Below the pieces are notes generated by a model, which was not told the origin of the DNA, ran no database searches, and was given only the letters and a program-made list of their open reading frames with translations. 64,000 nucleotides of DNA, taken from Ahaetulla prasina. Its lineage: Eukaryota > Chordata > Lepidosauria > Squamata > Colubridae. Below are positions 12,095 through 24,673 of this stretch, piece by piece (the stretch's first letter is position 1; every line of letters begins with the position of its first letter). The translations under genes were made by a program, and so were the position numbers. Where the stretch lies: positions 105,736,554-105,800,553 of the forward strand of contig NC_080539.1 in NCBI RefSeq assembly GCF_028640845.1. Direction: 5' to 3'.

Positions 12095-12229
12095 TAGGGG
12101 TCTCCAACCTTGGTCCCTTTAAGACTTGTGGACTTCAATTCCCAGAGTCCCTCAGCCAGCAAAGCTGGCTGAGGAACTCTGGGAGTTGAAGTCCACAAGT
12201 CTTAAAGGGACCAAGGTTGGAGACCCCTG
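12095..12229. mobile_element. Palindromic hAT-like MITE (135 bp)
   Basis: The element begins TAGGGGTCTCCAACCTTGG and ends CCAAGGTTGGAGACCCCTG. The arms are about 60 nt and almost perfectly complementary, around a short centre near GCCAGCAAAGCTGGC. The perfect 8-bp duplication CTTTAGAC flanks it (12087-12094 and 12230-12237). A transcript would fold into a long hairpin. A truncated relative begins near 59334. Confidence 0.9.
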
Positions 12230-12559
12230 CTTTAGACCTATATCAATGCTGCCACCTGCTGTTTCACCCTCCCCCCACCAATCATCCTTTCTCAAGTGCC
12301 TTTGGCGATTTCTTTTCATGCCATCTATTAGACGTATGTAAATAAAACAGAATACATTAAGAAGGCTGACTGGATATTTATAGAAAAAAGTAGTTCCCCA
12401 AGCAATGCTATTTCTTTTCATGGCGTACAAAACCTGTAAAATAGAAGGCCACCTGAAAGGTCTAGAAGTCCCCTTGTGTGTAGTTTTATACACAAGCCTA
12501 CTAGACTTGGTTGTATCTAACATCCCCATCCCCTCAATAACACAAAACCATGTGCTTTA

Positions 12560-12770
12560 ATAGAATTTTTTTTTATTGGCCAAGTGCGATTGGACACACA
12601 AGGAATTTGTCCTGGTGCATATGCTCTCAGTGTACATAAAAAGAAGATACCTCCCTATCTCATTACAGTTCTGTATTGCATTCCAGGCAACACAACAGGG
12701 AGCTAAGGAAATCCTCAAAATAGTTCAACATCCTGTTTAGACAGGAGTGCCGTTATCCTATCCAATAGAT
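12560..12770 (-). mobile_element. Snake CR1/L3-type LINE 3' end
   Basis: Shares TTTTATTGGCCAAGTGCGATT and CATATGCTCTCAGTGTACAT with the copy at 58897-59080. The minus-strand reading ends in GGCCAATAAAAA, which in this family runs into an (ATTCT)n microsatellite. Only the 3' UTR is present. Confidence 0.7.
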
Positions 12771-14145
12771 AACATGTAGCCTTTATTTAAATTCTAAATT
12801 AAAACAGTTTTGAGATGTTTGGTTCCACAAACAGCTCAAAACAACAGAATTGTATTGATTTTTATTAAATGAAATGTATACAGCCGCCCATTGCATTGAA
12901 GATGATCCTGGGCAGTCTAATAAAAAGAAAAATCCAACAAAAAAGTCCATATACAAAAACGATCGTATAACTACATGAAGTCAGTGTTACATATTAAAAT
13001 CTCAAGTCTTGAGGGACTTACTGAACATCAATAGGGATGGAGCCAACCTAAGGAGGAGGGCAGGAGAATGTCCCACAAGGCAGGTGCCACATATTGCCCG
13101 CCTCCATATTTAAGTTGCAAATGGCAACTATCTTCTCTGCCAGATCTAAGTGACAGACTGATGTAATTAGGAAAGGCGGCCTCTCAATAAATTTTGCTCA
13201 TACATGTATTTTATGGCCAGACGCAATCCCCAACGAATAAAAGGATGTTCATTTTAAGATTACTACTAATGATTCAAGACTTATCGTATTGCTATTGGCA
13301 GGTCTACAGAAAAGGCATTGAACTGTTTTACGTTGTATGGTTTAGGTTTCTCTTGCAAATGAATGTATCAACCACTATGCTGGCTAGTTTTAGTCCAAAT
13401 TTCTTGCATACTCTGGAACAATGTAAAATTTTAACAGCAGAGGGAAGCAAAAAAAAAAAAAATGATGTCAAGCCCCGTACATGATTATTGAACCAGAAAT
13501 TTCACTATTTTAATGCAAATGTTAGATAAGTTACAGACTCCCAGAAAATGTTAATACAGACCTCCACCTTTTATTAGTTCCTGAAGGTAAGATTCTCTAT
13601 GGATGGTTTCGATTCTGAACTTTTTCCAGCTCAGACTATAATGCCCCTTATGAAGTTACTTCACAGATCTTTCCTATCTGTTATGTCTGAAGTGCCTCTC
13701 TATCTTTTTCAGATTCCTCAATCTAGCCCGTTTAATTCCTACAATCAATTTTAAAGACTCATAAATTTAGCCATAGTAAATAGTAGGCTAGTGTAGTAAC
13801 ACGTTTACCGTACCTCACTGCCAGAATCAGCCCATTTTCAAGGCAACCGTAAAACCACAACAGAGGGAATGCTTATTTTCCCCAGTATCAAGCAATCTTG
13901 TCAACTTGCCAGCTATTCTGCTCAATAAATTCTTGTAACCCAAAACAGTGAATAAAGTTCTTTCAACCTTTTTTAAAATTGAGGAATACATTTTAAGAGT
14001 TTAAAAACAAATTGTAAACGCTTAAATCAAAGTGACTGCTTTGTCTTGCATCAGGGCTTCATCTTAAATCAACTTGGTCAGGGAGCATGCATCAATGAAC
14101 CCTTGGGTAATCCAAAGCTAACACTGTCTAGAACCGATTTTGAAT
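12771..14145. other. Intergenic, nothing recognised
   Basis: AT-rich sequence without a recognisable exon. A 96-codon plus-strand frame at 13194-13484 lacks any domain and runs into a poly-A stretch; I treat it as chance. Confidence 0.4.
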
Positions 14146-14147
14146 TA

Positions 14148-14539
14148 CCGTATATACTCGAGTATAAGCAGAGTTTTTCAGCACATTTTTTGTGCTGAAA
14201 AACGTCCCCTCGGCTTATACTCGGGTCTATACGGCTTATACTCGAGTTTTTTTTTTTTTAAGCCCCTCGGCTTATACTCGAGTATATACGGCTTATACTC
14301 GAGTTTTTTTTTTTCTTTTTTTCACATTTTACCGGACGGAAGCCCTGCCGGTGCAGTGAGAGGGCGGGGCGGGGGAGCCGCCAGCCTTCTCAGCTGAGGG
14401 AGGGAGGGTTTCCCCAACCGGTAGGTGCCTCATTTCCCACCCTCGGCTTATACTCGAGTCCCCAGTTTACCCCAGTTTTTGGGGTAAAATTGGGGACCTC
14501 GGCTTATACTCGGATCGGCTTATATTCGAGTATATACGG
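14148..14539. mobile_element. Mariner-like MITE with repeated CTCGAG units
   Basis: Termini CCGTATATACTCGAGTATAA and the near-complement TTCGAGTATATACGG are flanked by TA on both sides (14146-14147 and 14540-14541), the Tc1/mariner target duplication. The interior repeats CGGCTTATACTCGAGT about six times in both orientations with T-runs between. A non-related GC-rich block (about 14335-14415) lies in the middle. No transposase is present. Confidence 0.75.
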
Positions 14540-14892
14540 TATACCATTTCCTGTGATGGTTTGAAGTTTACAGAGGGCCCTTGCTCCTTATAGTTCAGAA
14601 AGTTGTGGTTATGAATCTGCGTAACTGCTGATTTATTACCGGTAAAAAAACTCTTAATTACACCATCACACCAGCCATGTACTTTCTGAACAATTTAAAC
14701 TTTCCAAAATAAATTTTAAATTCTTATGGTTAATTGCAAATGTTACCATTAATCAACAGCTTGTAATTTTTAAGGCTGTGGAAAGGTTTGTCAGAGAAAT
14801 TTACAAAACAAGTTGTCTATAATGTAATCCATCCAATCACCTGAGTTGGGTGTCTACATAAATTTAATATTAAATTTATAAACATATAAATG

Positions 14893-15150
14893 TTTGAGCC
14901 TCTGGTGGCTCAGACTGCTAAAACAGTCTGTTATTAACAGCAGCTGCTTGCAATTACTGCAGGTTCCAGTCCCACCAGGCCCAAGGTTGACTCAGCCTTC
15001 CATCCTTTATAAGGTAGGTAAAATGAGGACCCAGAATTGTTGGGGGCAACAAGTTGACTTTGTATATAATATACAAATGGATGAAGACTATTACTTGACA
15101 TAGTGTAAGCCGCCCTGAGTCTTCGGATAAGGGCGGGATATAAATGCAAA
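14893..15150 (+). mobile_element. SINE with LINE-like 3' tail
   Basis: The 5' part is tRNA-like (TGGTGGCTCAGACTGCTAAA, GGTTCCAGTCCCACC) and is followed by the shared body GGTTGACTCAGCCTTCCATC. The 3' end GTAAGCCGCCCTGAGTCTTC...GGGCGGGATATAAATG matches the 3' end of the L2-type LINE at 28590-28640, suggesting mobilisation by that LINE. Reversed copies are at 21433-21712 and 34222-34495. Confidence 0.8.
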
Positions 15151-16282
15151 TTAAAAAAATATATATTATGCATGCAGGAGCATGGGGAATCCCTTAAGCA
15201 ACTATCCTTAATAGAATGGGGAAAATGGCTGTCTGTTTCATTCATAATACAGAGTATCTTTTGACAAGCTCCAATTTCATATTACCCTTCTTTATGCTAT
15301 CCTCATTTGTTATTGCACATATCACAAACTTGATTTTATACAAATGATCCGTTTCACATTATTTTCCAACTGAATACTATTTCCCTCTTAAAAATTCTTC
15401 GGCATAAGGCCCAACACCAGTAACAGCACCATCACCTTTATTTCATTTACAAATTAAATTTCCATTGATATTGAGTGCCTCCTCTCGTGCCAAAAATGTT
15501 TTTCAAGCCTAGTTTCTGTACAAAAATCTCTTTAATCAACAGGATTTTCTTTTTATGGAATTGAATCTTCTATACAGAATTCATGCCAAGAAATAAATAC
15601 AGGAAAGATGCAAAAACACAAACATAAAGTTCTATAGTTGTGGTTTGCACAACTTCCAAATTTGTAATTTTAAATACACTATTAACAAAATATGGAGTAA
15701 TTCAAATTCAAGTTACTCCAATTCAGCACAAAAAATTGCTACTTTGGCTGAGCAACTGAGAATCACTCATCAGTGATAATCATGGGACTTCTCTGTAGCT
15801 CAGTCCATTTGAAATATTCTTAAACATTGTATTCAGTTGTGATCTCTGGAAAACTAAGTTTGCTTGTAACTAAACCATGTCAGGCTACGACTGTTTTGTA
15901 AAAATAAAACTTCAGGGTAGATCAGCATGTAAACAGCTCTTCAGGAATAAGCCAACTAGAGTCACTGAGAATCAGTTGGGTAGCCATATACATTTTCTTA
16001 AATCTGAATTTGCTTGTGGGAAGCCAACAGGAAATATCACAAATGGTGACCATGTGACAGTACCATTCTGCAACCATCATAAATGCAAGCCAGTGGCCAA
16101 GAGATCAGAGCACAAATCATGTGACCACAGGGACACTGCAACAGCCAGAGTTCAAGGACCAGCCTTTTAAATATTTGTTCACGCTGTTGCAGCTTCAGTC
16201 ACTGCAAGTGGTTGGTAAGCAAGCGCTACCTGCATTTTAAAAAACTTTCGACTTGTAAGGTAATTGTAGATCGCCATGTGAC
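15151..16282. other. Intergenic, downstream of RPS12, nothing recognised
   Basis: No exon recognised. Open frames at 14934-15245 (minus) and 15877-16170 (plus) overlap repeats or lack identifiable protein content. Confidence 0.4.
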
Positions 16283-16470
16283 TATTTATTTATTTATTTA
16301 ATTTATATACCGCCCTTCTCCTGAAGGACTCAGGGCAGTTCACAGCCAAATAAAAACCAGATTACACAAAAATTAAAAGCAATTTAAAAATCTAATTCAA
16401 TTAAGCTGAAACAAAAATTTAAAACTATAATAAAACCATGTTAAAATTAAGTGAAGCCAGCCCTGCGCGA
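16283..16470 (-). mobile_element. L2-type LINE 3' end fragment
   Basis: Shows (ATTT)n, then ATACCGCCCTTCTCC...GGACTCAGGGC, the reversed L2-type 3' tail, ending near GCCCTGCGCG, which matches the ORF2 end region at 10360-10370. About 190 bp, no coding content. It lies about 170 bp beyond the RPS12 polyadenylation signal. Confidence 0.75.
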
Positions 16471-16638
16471 TAGAACAAAAAGTTGTATAGTTGTATCACT
16501 GATCAATTTTATACTTCATTGTATCATGTGTTTTTCTTCATTGTTCATCATTTGTAGGTCTGTCATAAACCTATATAAATAATTGAAAAACTCATCATAA
16601 ACCAGCAAAATACAAATGTACTCTCAGCTCAAATGTAT

Positions 16639-16644
16639 TTTATT
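16639..16644 (-). terminator. RPS12 polyadenylation signal
   Basis: AATAAA on the minus strand, four bases past the TGA stop codon at 16650-16648. The cleavage site would fall roughly 15-25 nt further on, giving an extremely short 3' UTR. Confidence 0.75.
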
Positions 16645-16647
16645 TGT

Positions 16648-18566
<1,919 letters not shown>

Positions 18567-18925
18567 TAAAGGGTGGCTCAGGGGCTAGGACGTTGAGCTG
18601 GTAGATCGAAAGGTCGGCAGCTCAGCGGTTCGAATCCCTAGTGCTGCTGTGTAACGGTGAGTTTCTGTTACTTGTCCCAGCTTCTGCCAACCTAGCAGTT
18701 TTGAAAGCACGTAAAAATGCAAGTAGAAAAAATAGGGACCATCTTTGGTGGGAAGGTAACAGTATTCCATGCGCCTTTGGTGTCTAGTCATGTCTGCCAC
18801 ATGACCACGGAGACGTCTTCGGACAGCGCTGGCTCTTTGGCTTTGAAACGGAGATGAGCACCGCCCCCTAGAGTCGGCAACGACTAGCATGTATGTGCGA
18901 GGGGAACCTTTACCTTTAATGCATT
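18567..18925 (+). mobile_element. Sauria-type SINE, near full length
   Basis: The tRNA-like head GTGGCTCAGGGGCTAGGACG and box B GGTTCGAATCC are internal polymerase III promoter elements. The body contains GTAACGGTGAGTTTCTGTTA and GTCTAGTCATGTCTGCCACA, and the tail ends ACCTTTACCTTTA. This is the squamate SINE class. It lies in the RPS12 intron, antisense to the gene. Shorter relatives: 48822-48895 and 57214-57440. Confidence 0.85.
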
Positions 18926-19070
18926 TTAAGTCGTTTTTTAACAAAATCCTTTTGTTTACCACTTAGAAGTGGGTAAAACTAGTATAACCATTTAGTCATT
19001 CAAAGAATGACCTTTAAAGTTTATGCTGTTTCTGGCTTGTTCACTCACAAAATAAATTCCTTTCTTACAG

Positions 19071-19142
19071 GTTTGTCAGACTATCATTGTCACTCATAAA
19101 GAGTGAAGGGGTATCCGACTTTCATGAAGTCATCATTCAAAC
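19071..19142 (-). ncRNA. C/D-box snoRNA in RPS12 intron, probably SNORD101
   Basis: On the minus strand the 72-nt segment has a terminal stem GTTTG/CAAAC, box C ATGATGA (19136-19130) and box D CTGA (19079-19076), each at the expected distance from the stem. Its position upstream of SNORD100 within RPS12 matches mammalian SNORD101. I did not confirm a rRNA guide sequence, so the name is by synteny. Confidence 0.78.
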
Positions 19143-19758
19143 ACTGTAGCTCTTTAAATCTAATATACCATTTGCTGCTCACTTTCTAAAAAAATCTAGT
19201 ATGACATTACATCATCTTTGCCCTCTGGCTGAAATGCATCTCACTATTAAACTATACAGCTCAGCCTACCTAGCTATTTTCCCATCTTCCCAACTACATT
19301 TAATTAATTTATACCTGATGGGCCAGTTTTATCTTTCTGCTGTCACTTCCATATATCCATCCAATGGACCTACTTTACTTCACCATCATCACATACTACT
19401 GGCACACATATGCTTTCTCTGTCCAGAGACCAAACATATGCTCCAGTTTAGTGCACATATAAAGCATGTGTGCTTTAATCCATGCACAGACTACAGTGAC
19501 CAATTTATAAATATAATGCTTGTAGATCCTTAAAACATAGGGTGTTACATGGTCCTAGAAAAATGTATTTCATGTTAGGGAAGATGCTGATGGGATTTTA
19601 TCATTGCATCTTGTTACTAAACACAGTATTTCTCAGAGAAGTGACTACAAAGCCTGGAAGATATAGCTTCTCTACTCTACATTACATACCCTCTTCACAC
19701 ACCCTCCACACGGGGCTCAAAACAATTACGTTTTTAGAATCTGGTAGGTACAGAACAA
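19143..19758. other. Expected RPS12 5' intron, no exon found
   Basis: AT-rich. I looked on the minus strand for the missing RPS12 exon (family segment with TALQEVLKTALIHDGLARG) and did not find it here. Open frames at 19201-19533 and 19542-19784 are not recognisable proteins. Confidence 0.5.
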
Positions 19759-19760
19759 TA

Positions 19761-20108
19761 CAGGTAGTCCTCGACTTACAATAGTTCACTTAGTGACCGT
19801 TCAGTTACAATGGGATTGAAAAAAGTGACTTATGTCCATTTTTCACACTAATGACCACTGCAGCATCCCCATGATCATGTGATCAAAATTCTCATGTTTG
19901 GAAAGTGATTCATACTTAGGATCACTGACCTTCTGACAAGCAAAATCAATGGGGAAGCCAGATTCACTTAACAACCATGTTACTAACTTAACAACTTCAG
20001 AGATTCACTTAACTGTGGCAAGAAATGTATGTTGGCACAAAACTCAACGAATTTTTCATTTAACAGAAATGTTGGGCTCAATTGTGGTTTTAAGTCAAGG
20101 ACTATCTG
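19761..20108 (+). mobile_element. Tigger-like (pogo/mariner) MITE
   Basis: Begins CAGGTAGTCCTCGACTTACA and ends with the near complement TTTAAGTCAAGGACTATCTG. A TA lies on both sides (19759-19760, 20109-20110). The body with GATTCACTTAACAAC and TTTCACACTAATGACC is shared with copies at 36424-36803, 39085-39515 and 42225-42620. No transposase. Confidence 0.8.
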
Positions 20109-20289
20109 TACTGCTGGAGGAAGCAGTAACAGCAGCATATTTTGTTCTTTTCCAAAATAACTGCCAAAGATCCCTAAATTTCATTCTGGAGCATCTTTCA
20201 GGATATTTTGAAAGACATAAACTCTAATGAAAAGATAGCAAATAAACGGAAGTTAAGACCTTCACCAATTCATCCCATGTATTAAACAT

Positions 20290-20345
20290 GGAATTTATTT
20301 ATTTATTATTTAAATTTCTATACCGCCCTTCAGCGCTCAATGATT
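20290..20345 (-). mobile_element. L2-type LINE 3' tail remnant
   Basis: Short stretch TTTATTTATTATT followed by CTATACCGCCCTTCAGCGCTC, matching the reversed end of the L2-type elements. Confidence 0.55.
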
Positions 20346-20929
20346 GATCTATCATAACATACTTTACACTAACCTTTAACAACACATTTGGGTCAATCAT
20401 GCCAGCAATTACCTTGCAGTGTGAGGAGGGAAGTTTGCAATTTCCTCTAGCCTTCTTAGTTCGTTTCAACAAAAGACAATGTATCAAAGGAGTTAGGATT
20501 TGTTACTTGCAGCTACCGGTGCTCCTGTTTTTGCTCTGTCTGGTTTAGAATCCATTTAAAATCCAATATTGAACACAGAGGTGGTCGCGGTGCTTTGCTC
20601 TACTTACACAGAGATGCCCCCAGATCCAGAGCTTCTTCAGGCTTCTAGGGAGCTCACCTTTTGAGCCCCACCAATTATTCCTGGGGCTCTTTGGGGAGCT
20701 CTACCTTCGTGCGATTGCTCACCTCTCCCTCTTCTCCCAAGGGAGAGGTTTCTGAGCTGCTAGCCAGCTGATTTGCTCTATCTTAGCGGCTCTATGCGAT
20801 CGTGGGGCTGGTGGTCTAAAAAGACCATCTTCAGCACTCAAACGGTGCCACCGGAAGCCTGTCCATTGGAATCTTAAGAACATATCTAGAGATGCTGCCC
20901 AGAAAATATTGGCTGATAGCCTACCAGAT

Positions 20930-21310
20930 AAATTAAGATTCTCACTTCTATAGTGTGATAGAAGGAGAACTTATCAAATTTGTAGGTGATACTAAGCTGG
21001 CAGAAATAGCCAATAGCCTAGATGATAGGCTCAAGTTCCAGATGGATCTTGACAGACTTGAACACTGGGCCCTATCAAACAAAATAAAATTCAATGTAGA
21101 GAAAAGTAAAGTCTTACACTTAGGCTAGAAAAACCATAAGTACACATATAAGCCTGGATGAAACCAGGCTTAATAGCAGTAACTGTGACAACAATTAAAT
21201 ATGAACCAACAGTATGTGGCAGCCAATTCAATCCTAAATTGCATTAACAATACAATAAAGATCAAGTGAGGTACTGATACCGCTCTATAAAGCCTTAGTA
21301 GGAGTGTTAT
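20930..21310 (+). mobile_element. CR1 LINE ORF2 fragment
   Basis: The plus strand reads FVGDTKLAEIANSLDDRLKF, then DLDRLEHWALSNKIKFNVEK, the CR1 reverse-transcriptase segment following the catalytic FADD-type motif (here degenerate, FVGD). It continues with weaker coding similarity to about 21310 and resumes after a SINE insertion near 21960. Confidence 0.78.
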
Positions 21311-21432
21311 GTCCTGCACCGGCAGTGGCGGCCCCTAGTGGTGGGGATGTGTGAACATCTGTGGAGCCTCAATTATTATGGAACCCACAGAATATAATAA
21401 GGACCACATGTGGAATATTGCATCAAGTTTTG

Positions 21433-21712
21433 GTCACTTTTTTTTTTATTATTTACATTTATATCCCGCCCTTCTCCGAAGACTCAGGGCGGCTTACAGT
21501 GTGTAAGGCAATAGTCTCATTCTATTTGTATATTTACAAAGTCAACTTATTGCCCCCCCAACAATCTGGGTCCTCATTTTACCTACCTTATAAAGGATTG
21601 AAGGCTGAGTCAACCTTGGGCCTGGTGGGATTCGAGCCTGCAGTAATTGCAGGCTGCTGTGTTTTAATAACAGGCTATCTTACAGCCTGAGCCACCACGG
21701 CCACCACTTAAG
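21433..21712 (-). mobile_element. SINE with LINE-like tail, reversed
   Basis: Reverse copy of the 14893-15150 family: the tail complement ATATCCCGCCCTTCTCCGAAG comes first, then GGATTGAAGGCTGAGTCAAC and the tRNA-like head near 21690. It splits the CR1 copy. Confidence 0.8.
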
Positions 21713-21718
21713 TACTTA

Positions 21719-22565
21719 AGCAAAATGGTTCAGTTGAGATCTGCATATGTGGGACTGATTGGGATAGATTGCAGGGGTGACACCGAAATATAATTTTATC
21801 ATATTTTATCTATATCTTAAATTATTGTATTTTATTCCAATTTCATTTTAAATCATATTTTATCCAATTCCATTTTAAATTGCTTTTATCAAATTTTAGT
21901 AATAATTTGTTTCTGGAATTCTGCACTTTGATACGGCCCAAGGGTTAATCAATAAAGATTGAATGCTGCTACAAAGCCTTAGTAAGACCACACCTAGAAT
22001 ACTACATCCAGTTTCGACCACCACACTATAAAAAAGATGTTGAGACTTTAGAAAGAGTGCAGAGAGGAGCAACTGTTGCAGGAATTGGGCATGGCTAGTC
22101 TAGTGAAGGACCAGGGGAGACATCATAACACTGTTCCAATATTTGAGAAGACTGTCATAGAAAGGAGAGGGTCAAGCTATTTTGCAAAGCACCTGAAGGC
22201 CAGACAAGGAATAATGGATGGAAATTGACCAAAGAAAGATTCAACCTAGAAATAAGGAGAAAATCTTATGACAGAGCAATCAACCAATGCAACAGCTTGC
22301 TTTCAGAAGTTGTGGGAGCTTCATCACTGGAAGCTTTCAAAAAGAGACTGGACGATCATCTATCAGAAATGGCGTATGCAGGGTCTCCTCCTTGGGCAGA
22401 GGGTTGGATTAGATGACTTACAAGGTCACTTCCAACTCTGTTAATCTGTTAATCTGTTCTGCTTTCAGCCATTTTGAAGAACTGAAAACCTTTCTTATAT
22501 TTTCTACATAACGTATTTTTTCAATGTCCTGACCATCTAAACTATGGCTTTTAAACTTTTAAAAC
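21719..22565 (+). repeat. Direct repeat U, copy 1 (about 840 bp)
   Basis: Near-identical to 23402-24240 and, for its last 350 bp, to 28663-29009. It contains a CR1 3' end (about 21960-22450) with ACTTCCAACTCTGTTAATCTG. The left part (AGCAAAATGGTTCAGTTGAG) is not an obvious transposon, so the repeat is a segmental duplication rather than independent insertions. Confidence 0.85.
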
Positions 22566-22598
22566 ATCTTTTCTTCAGCCAAAAAGGCTTTTAAAAGT

Positions 22599-23068
22599 AA
22601 AAAAAGATCTATTTGTCCTTTTATTTTTGAGAGCCAGTTTGGTATACCTGTTAAGACAGAAGACTGTGTTGCAGTTCTGCCTTGGGCATGAACAACCCGC
22701 TAGGTGACTTGGGCCAAAACAACTGTTCTTAGCCCAACTCACCTCATAGGGTTGTTGTGGGGAAAATAAGAATATTAGTATGTTCATCACTCTGAGCTGT
22801 ATATGTAAAAACCCATCATCTGACATAGAGGGTGCTAAAATAAAAGGCACAAAAGTAAAAAAAAAGATCTATTTGTCCTTTTATTTTTGAGAGCCAGTTT
22901 GGTATACCTGTTAAGACAGAAGACTGTGTTGCAGTTCTGCCTTGGGCATGAACAACCCGCTAGGTGACTTGGGCCAAAACAACTGTTCTTAGCCCAACTC
23001 ACCTCATAGGGTTGTTGTGGGGAAAATAAGAATATTAGTATGTTCATCACTCTGAGCTGTATATGTAA
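22599..23068. repeat. Tandem duplication, about 257-bp period
   Basis: GATCTATTTGTCCTTTTATT to GAGCTGTATATGTAAAA occurs at about 22605-22813 and again at about 22865-23068, nearly base for base. The minus-strand open frames at 22575-22850 and 22835-23050 are the same sequence translated twice and are not genes. Confidence 0.85.
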
Positions 23069-23401
23069 AAAAAGGATAGGATAAAATTCTAAAAAAAAAC
23101 AACAACCCAGACTGAATTTGGCTGTGGCTATTTCCTCTATTATAGCCTTTTATATCCATACAAATTATATTGAAAAACTTTCCTATCCAGTCCTTATTCC
23201 ACCTCAAATGATGCAGAATCTCCCCCCCTCCCCCAGTCTACAGAAAAGTGATGAAAACTTTTCCATCAATGCCTCAAGATTTTAGATGTTCAGGACAGAA
23301 TTTAAATAACTCACACCTTCTCTGTACCATCATCTGTAAAAACCAGCTAAAGCCACTTTATTTTATTTTGCCCACTAGTGATAAAATCTCATTCAGTTTT
23401 T

Positions 23402-24240
23402 AAGCAAAATGGTTCAGTTGAGATCTGCATATGTGGGACTGATTGGGATAGATTGCAGGGGTGACACCGAAATATAATTTTATCATATTTTATCTATATC
23501 TTAAATTATTGTATTTTATTCCAATTTCATTTTAAATCATATTTTATCCAATTCCATTTTAAATTGCTTTTATCAAATTTTAGTAATAATTTGTTTCTGG
23601 AATTCTGCACTTTGATACGGCCCAAGGGTTAATCAATAAAGATTGAATGCTGCTACAAAGCCTTAGTAAGACCACACCTAGAATACTACATCCAGTTTCG
23701 ACCACCACACTATAAAAAAGATGTTGAGACTTTAGAAAGAGTGCAGAGAGGAGCAACTGTTGCAGGAATTGGGCATGGCTAGTCTAGTGAAGGACCAGGG
23801 GAGACATCATAACACTGTTCCAATATTTGAGAAGACTGTCATAGAAAGGAGAGGGTCAAGCTATTTTGCAAAGCACCTGAAGGCCAGACAAGGAATAATG
23901 GATGGAAATTGACCAAAGAAAGATTCAACCTAGAAATAAGGAGAAATCTTATGACAGAGCAATCAACCAATGGAACAGCTTGCCTTCAGAAGTTGTGGGA
24001 GCTTCATCACTGGAAGCTTTCAAAAAGAGACTGGACTGCCATCTGTCAGAAATGGTGTAGGTCTCCTCCTTGGGCAGAGGGTTGGATTAGATGACTTACA
24101 AGGTCACTTCCAACTCTGTTAATCTGTTAAATCTGTTCTGCTTTCAGCCATTTTTGAAGAACTGAAAACCTTTCTTATATTTTCTACATAACGTATTTTT
24201 TTCAATGTCCTGACCATCTAAACTATGGCTTTTTAAACTT
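23402..24240 (+). repeat. Direct repeat U, copy 2
   Basis: Repeats 21719-22565 with a few substitutions and homopolymer length changes. At its right end it joins directly to the RPS12 promoter block through a T4A7 run, whereas copy 1 continues into CATCTTTTCTTCAGCC. Confidence 0.88.
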
Positions 24241-24293
24241 TTTAAAAAAACCTAAAACTAAACTACTACAGGCCTACCGAGGCGCGCGCCTAC

Positions 24294-24331
24294 CTTACAA
24301 ATTCCACGAGTCGCCGATGAAAAGGAAGAGG
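24294..24331 (-). other. RPS12: RPS12 5'-TOP leader exon, copy 1
   Basis: The minus strand reads CCTCTTCCTTTTCATCGGCG and continues to a splice donor GTAAG or AAG/GTAGG. A cytosine followed by an unbroken pyrimidine tract at the start is the signature of translation-machinery mRNAs (TOP). Placement, strand and the TATA-like TTTAAATAA about 20 nt upstream fit a ribosomal protein gene, and RPS12 is the only candidate downstream. Confidence 0.72.
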
Positions 24332-24360
24332 TGGAGCCTCCGGCCTCTTATTTAAACCCC
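24331..24360 (-). promoter_or_regulatory. RPS12 core promoter, copy 1
   Basis: Minus-strand GGGTTTAAATAAGAGG places an A/T-rich TATA-like box about 18-27 nt before the TOP start. The surrounding DNA is CpG-rich. The same arrangement occurs at 26078-26107 and 27731-27759. Confidence 0.65.
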
Positions 24361-24638
24361 CGCAAGGACCCAAGCCCCGCTCCTGAAAATAGGTGTCTGA
24401 TTCTATTGCCTGTTTTGGCAGGAGCGGAGGGAGCGGGGGGTCTGGGGAATGGGGAACCGTGTAGGCATTTCAAAGGTTAAACAGAACCAGACGCCATCCT
24501 ATATCGAAGGTCGCCTATTCGGGCAGCGGGAATCTTTGAAGCACTTTGCCAATAGGTGTCCATGCTAACTGCCTGAAGTATTTCCTCGGCTAGTACAGCA
24601 CCAGAAAGGCGCGAGGGAGGCTACTTTTCAGGAGTTTT

Positions 24639-24673
24639 GATTGGACGATAGAAGCGATTGCTGAGTATATAAA
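24639..24673 (+). promoter_or_regulatory. Possible SLC18B1 core promoter, copy 1
   Basis: A reversed CCAAT box (GATTGG, 24639-24644) is followed by TATATAAA (24666-24673) on the plus strand, about 340 bp from and divergent to the RPS12 start. It would suit the upstream end of SLC18B1, but no first exon with a start codon of that family follows, so this is inference only. Confidence 0.35.

Noticed and set aside
1..16282. Search for EYA4 exons beyond RPS12, as in other vertebrates
   Set aside because: No exon resembling the conserved EYA domain was seen. The gene probably lies outside the window.
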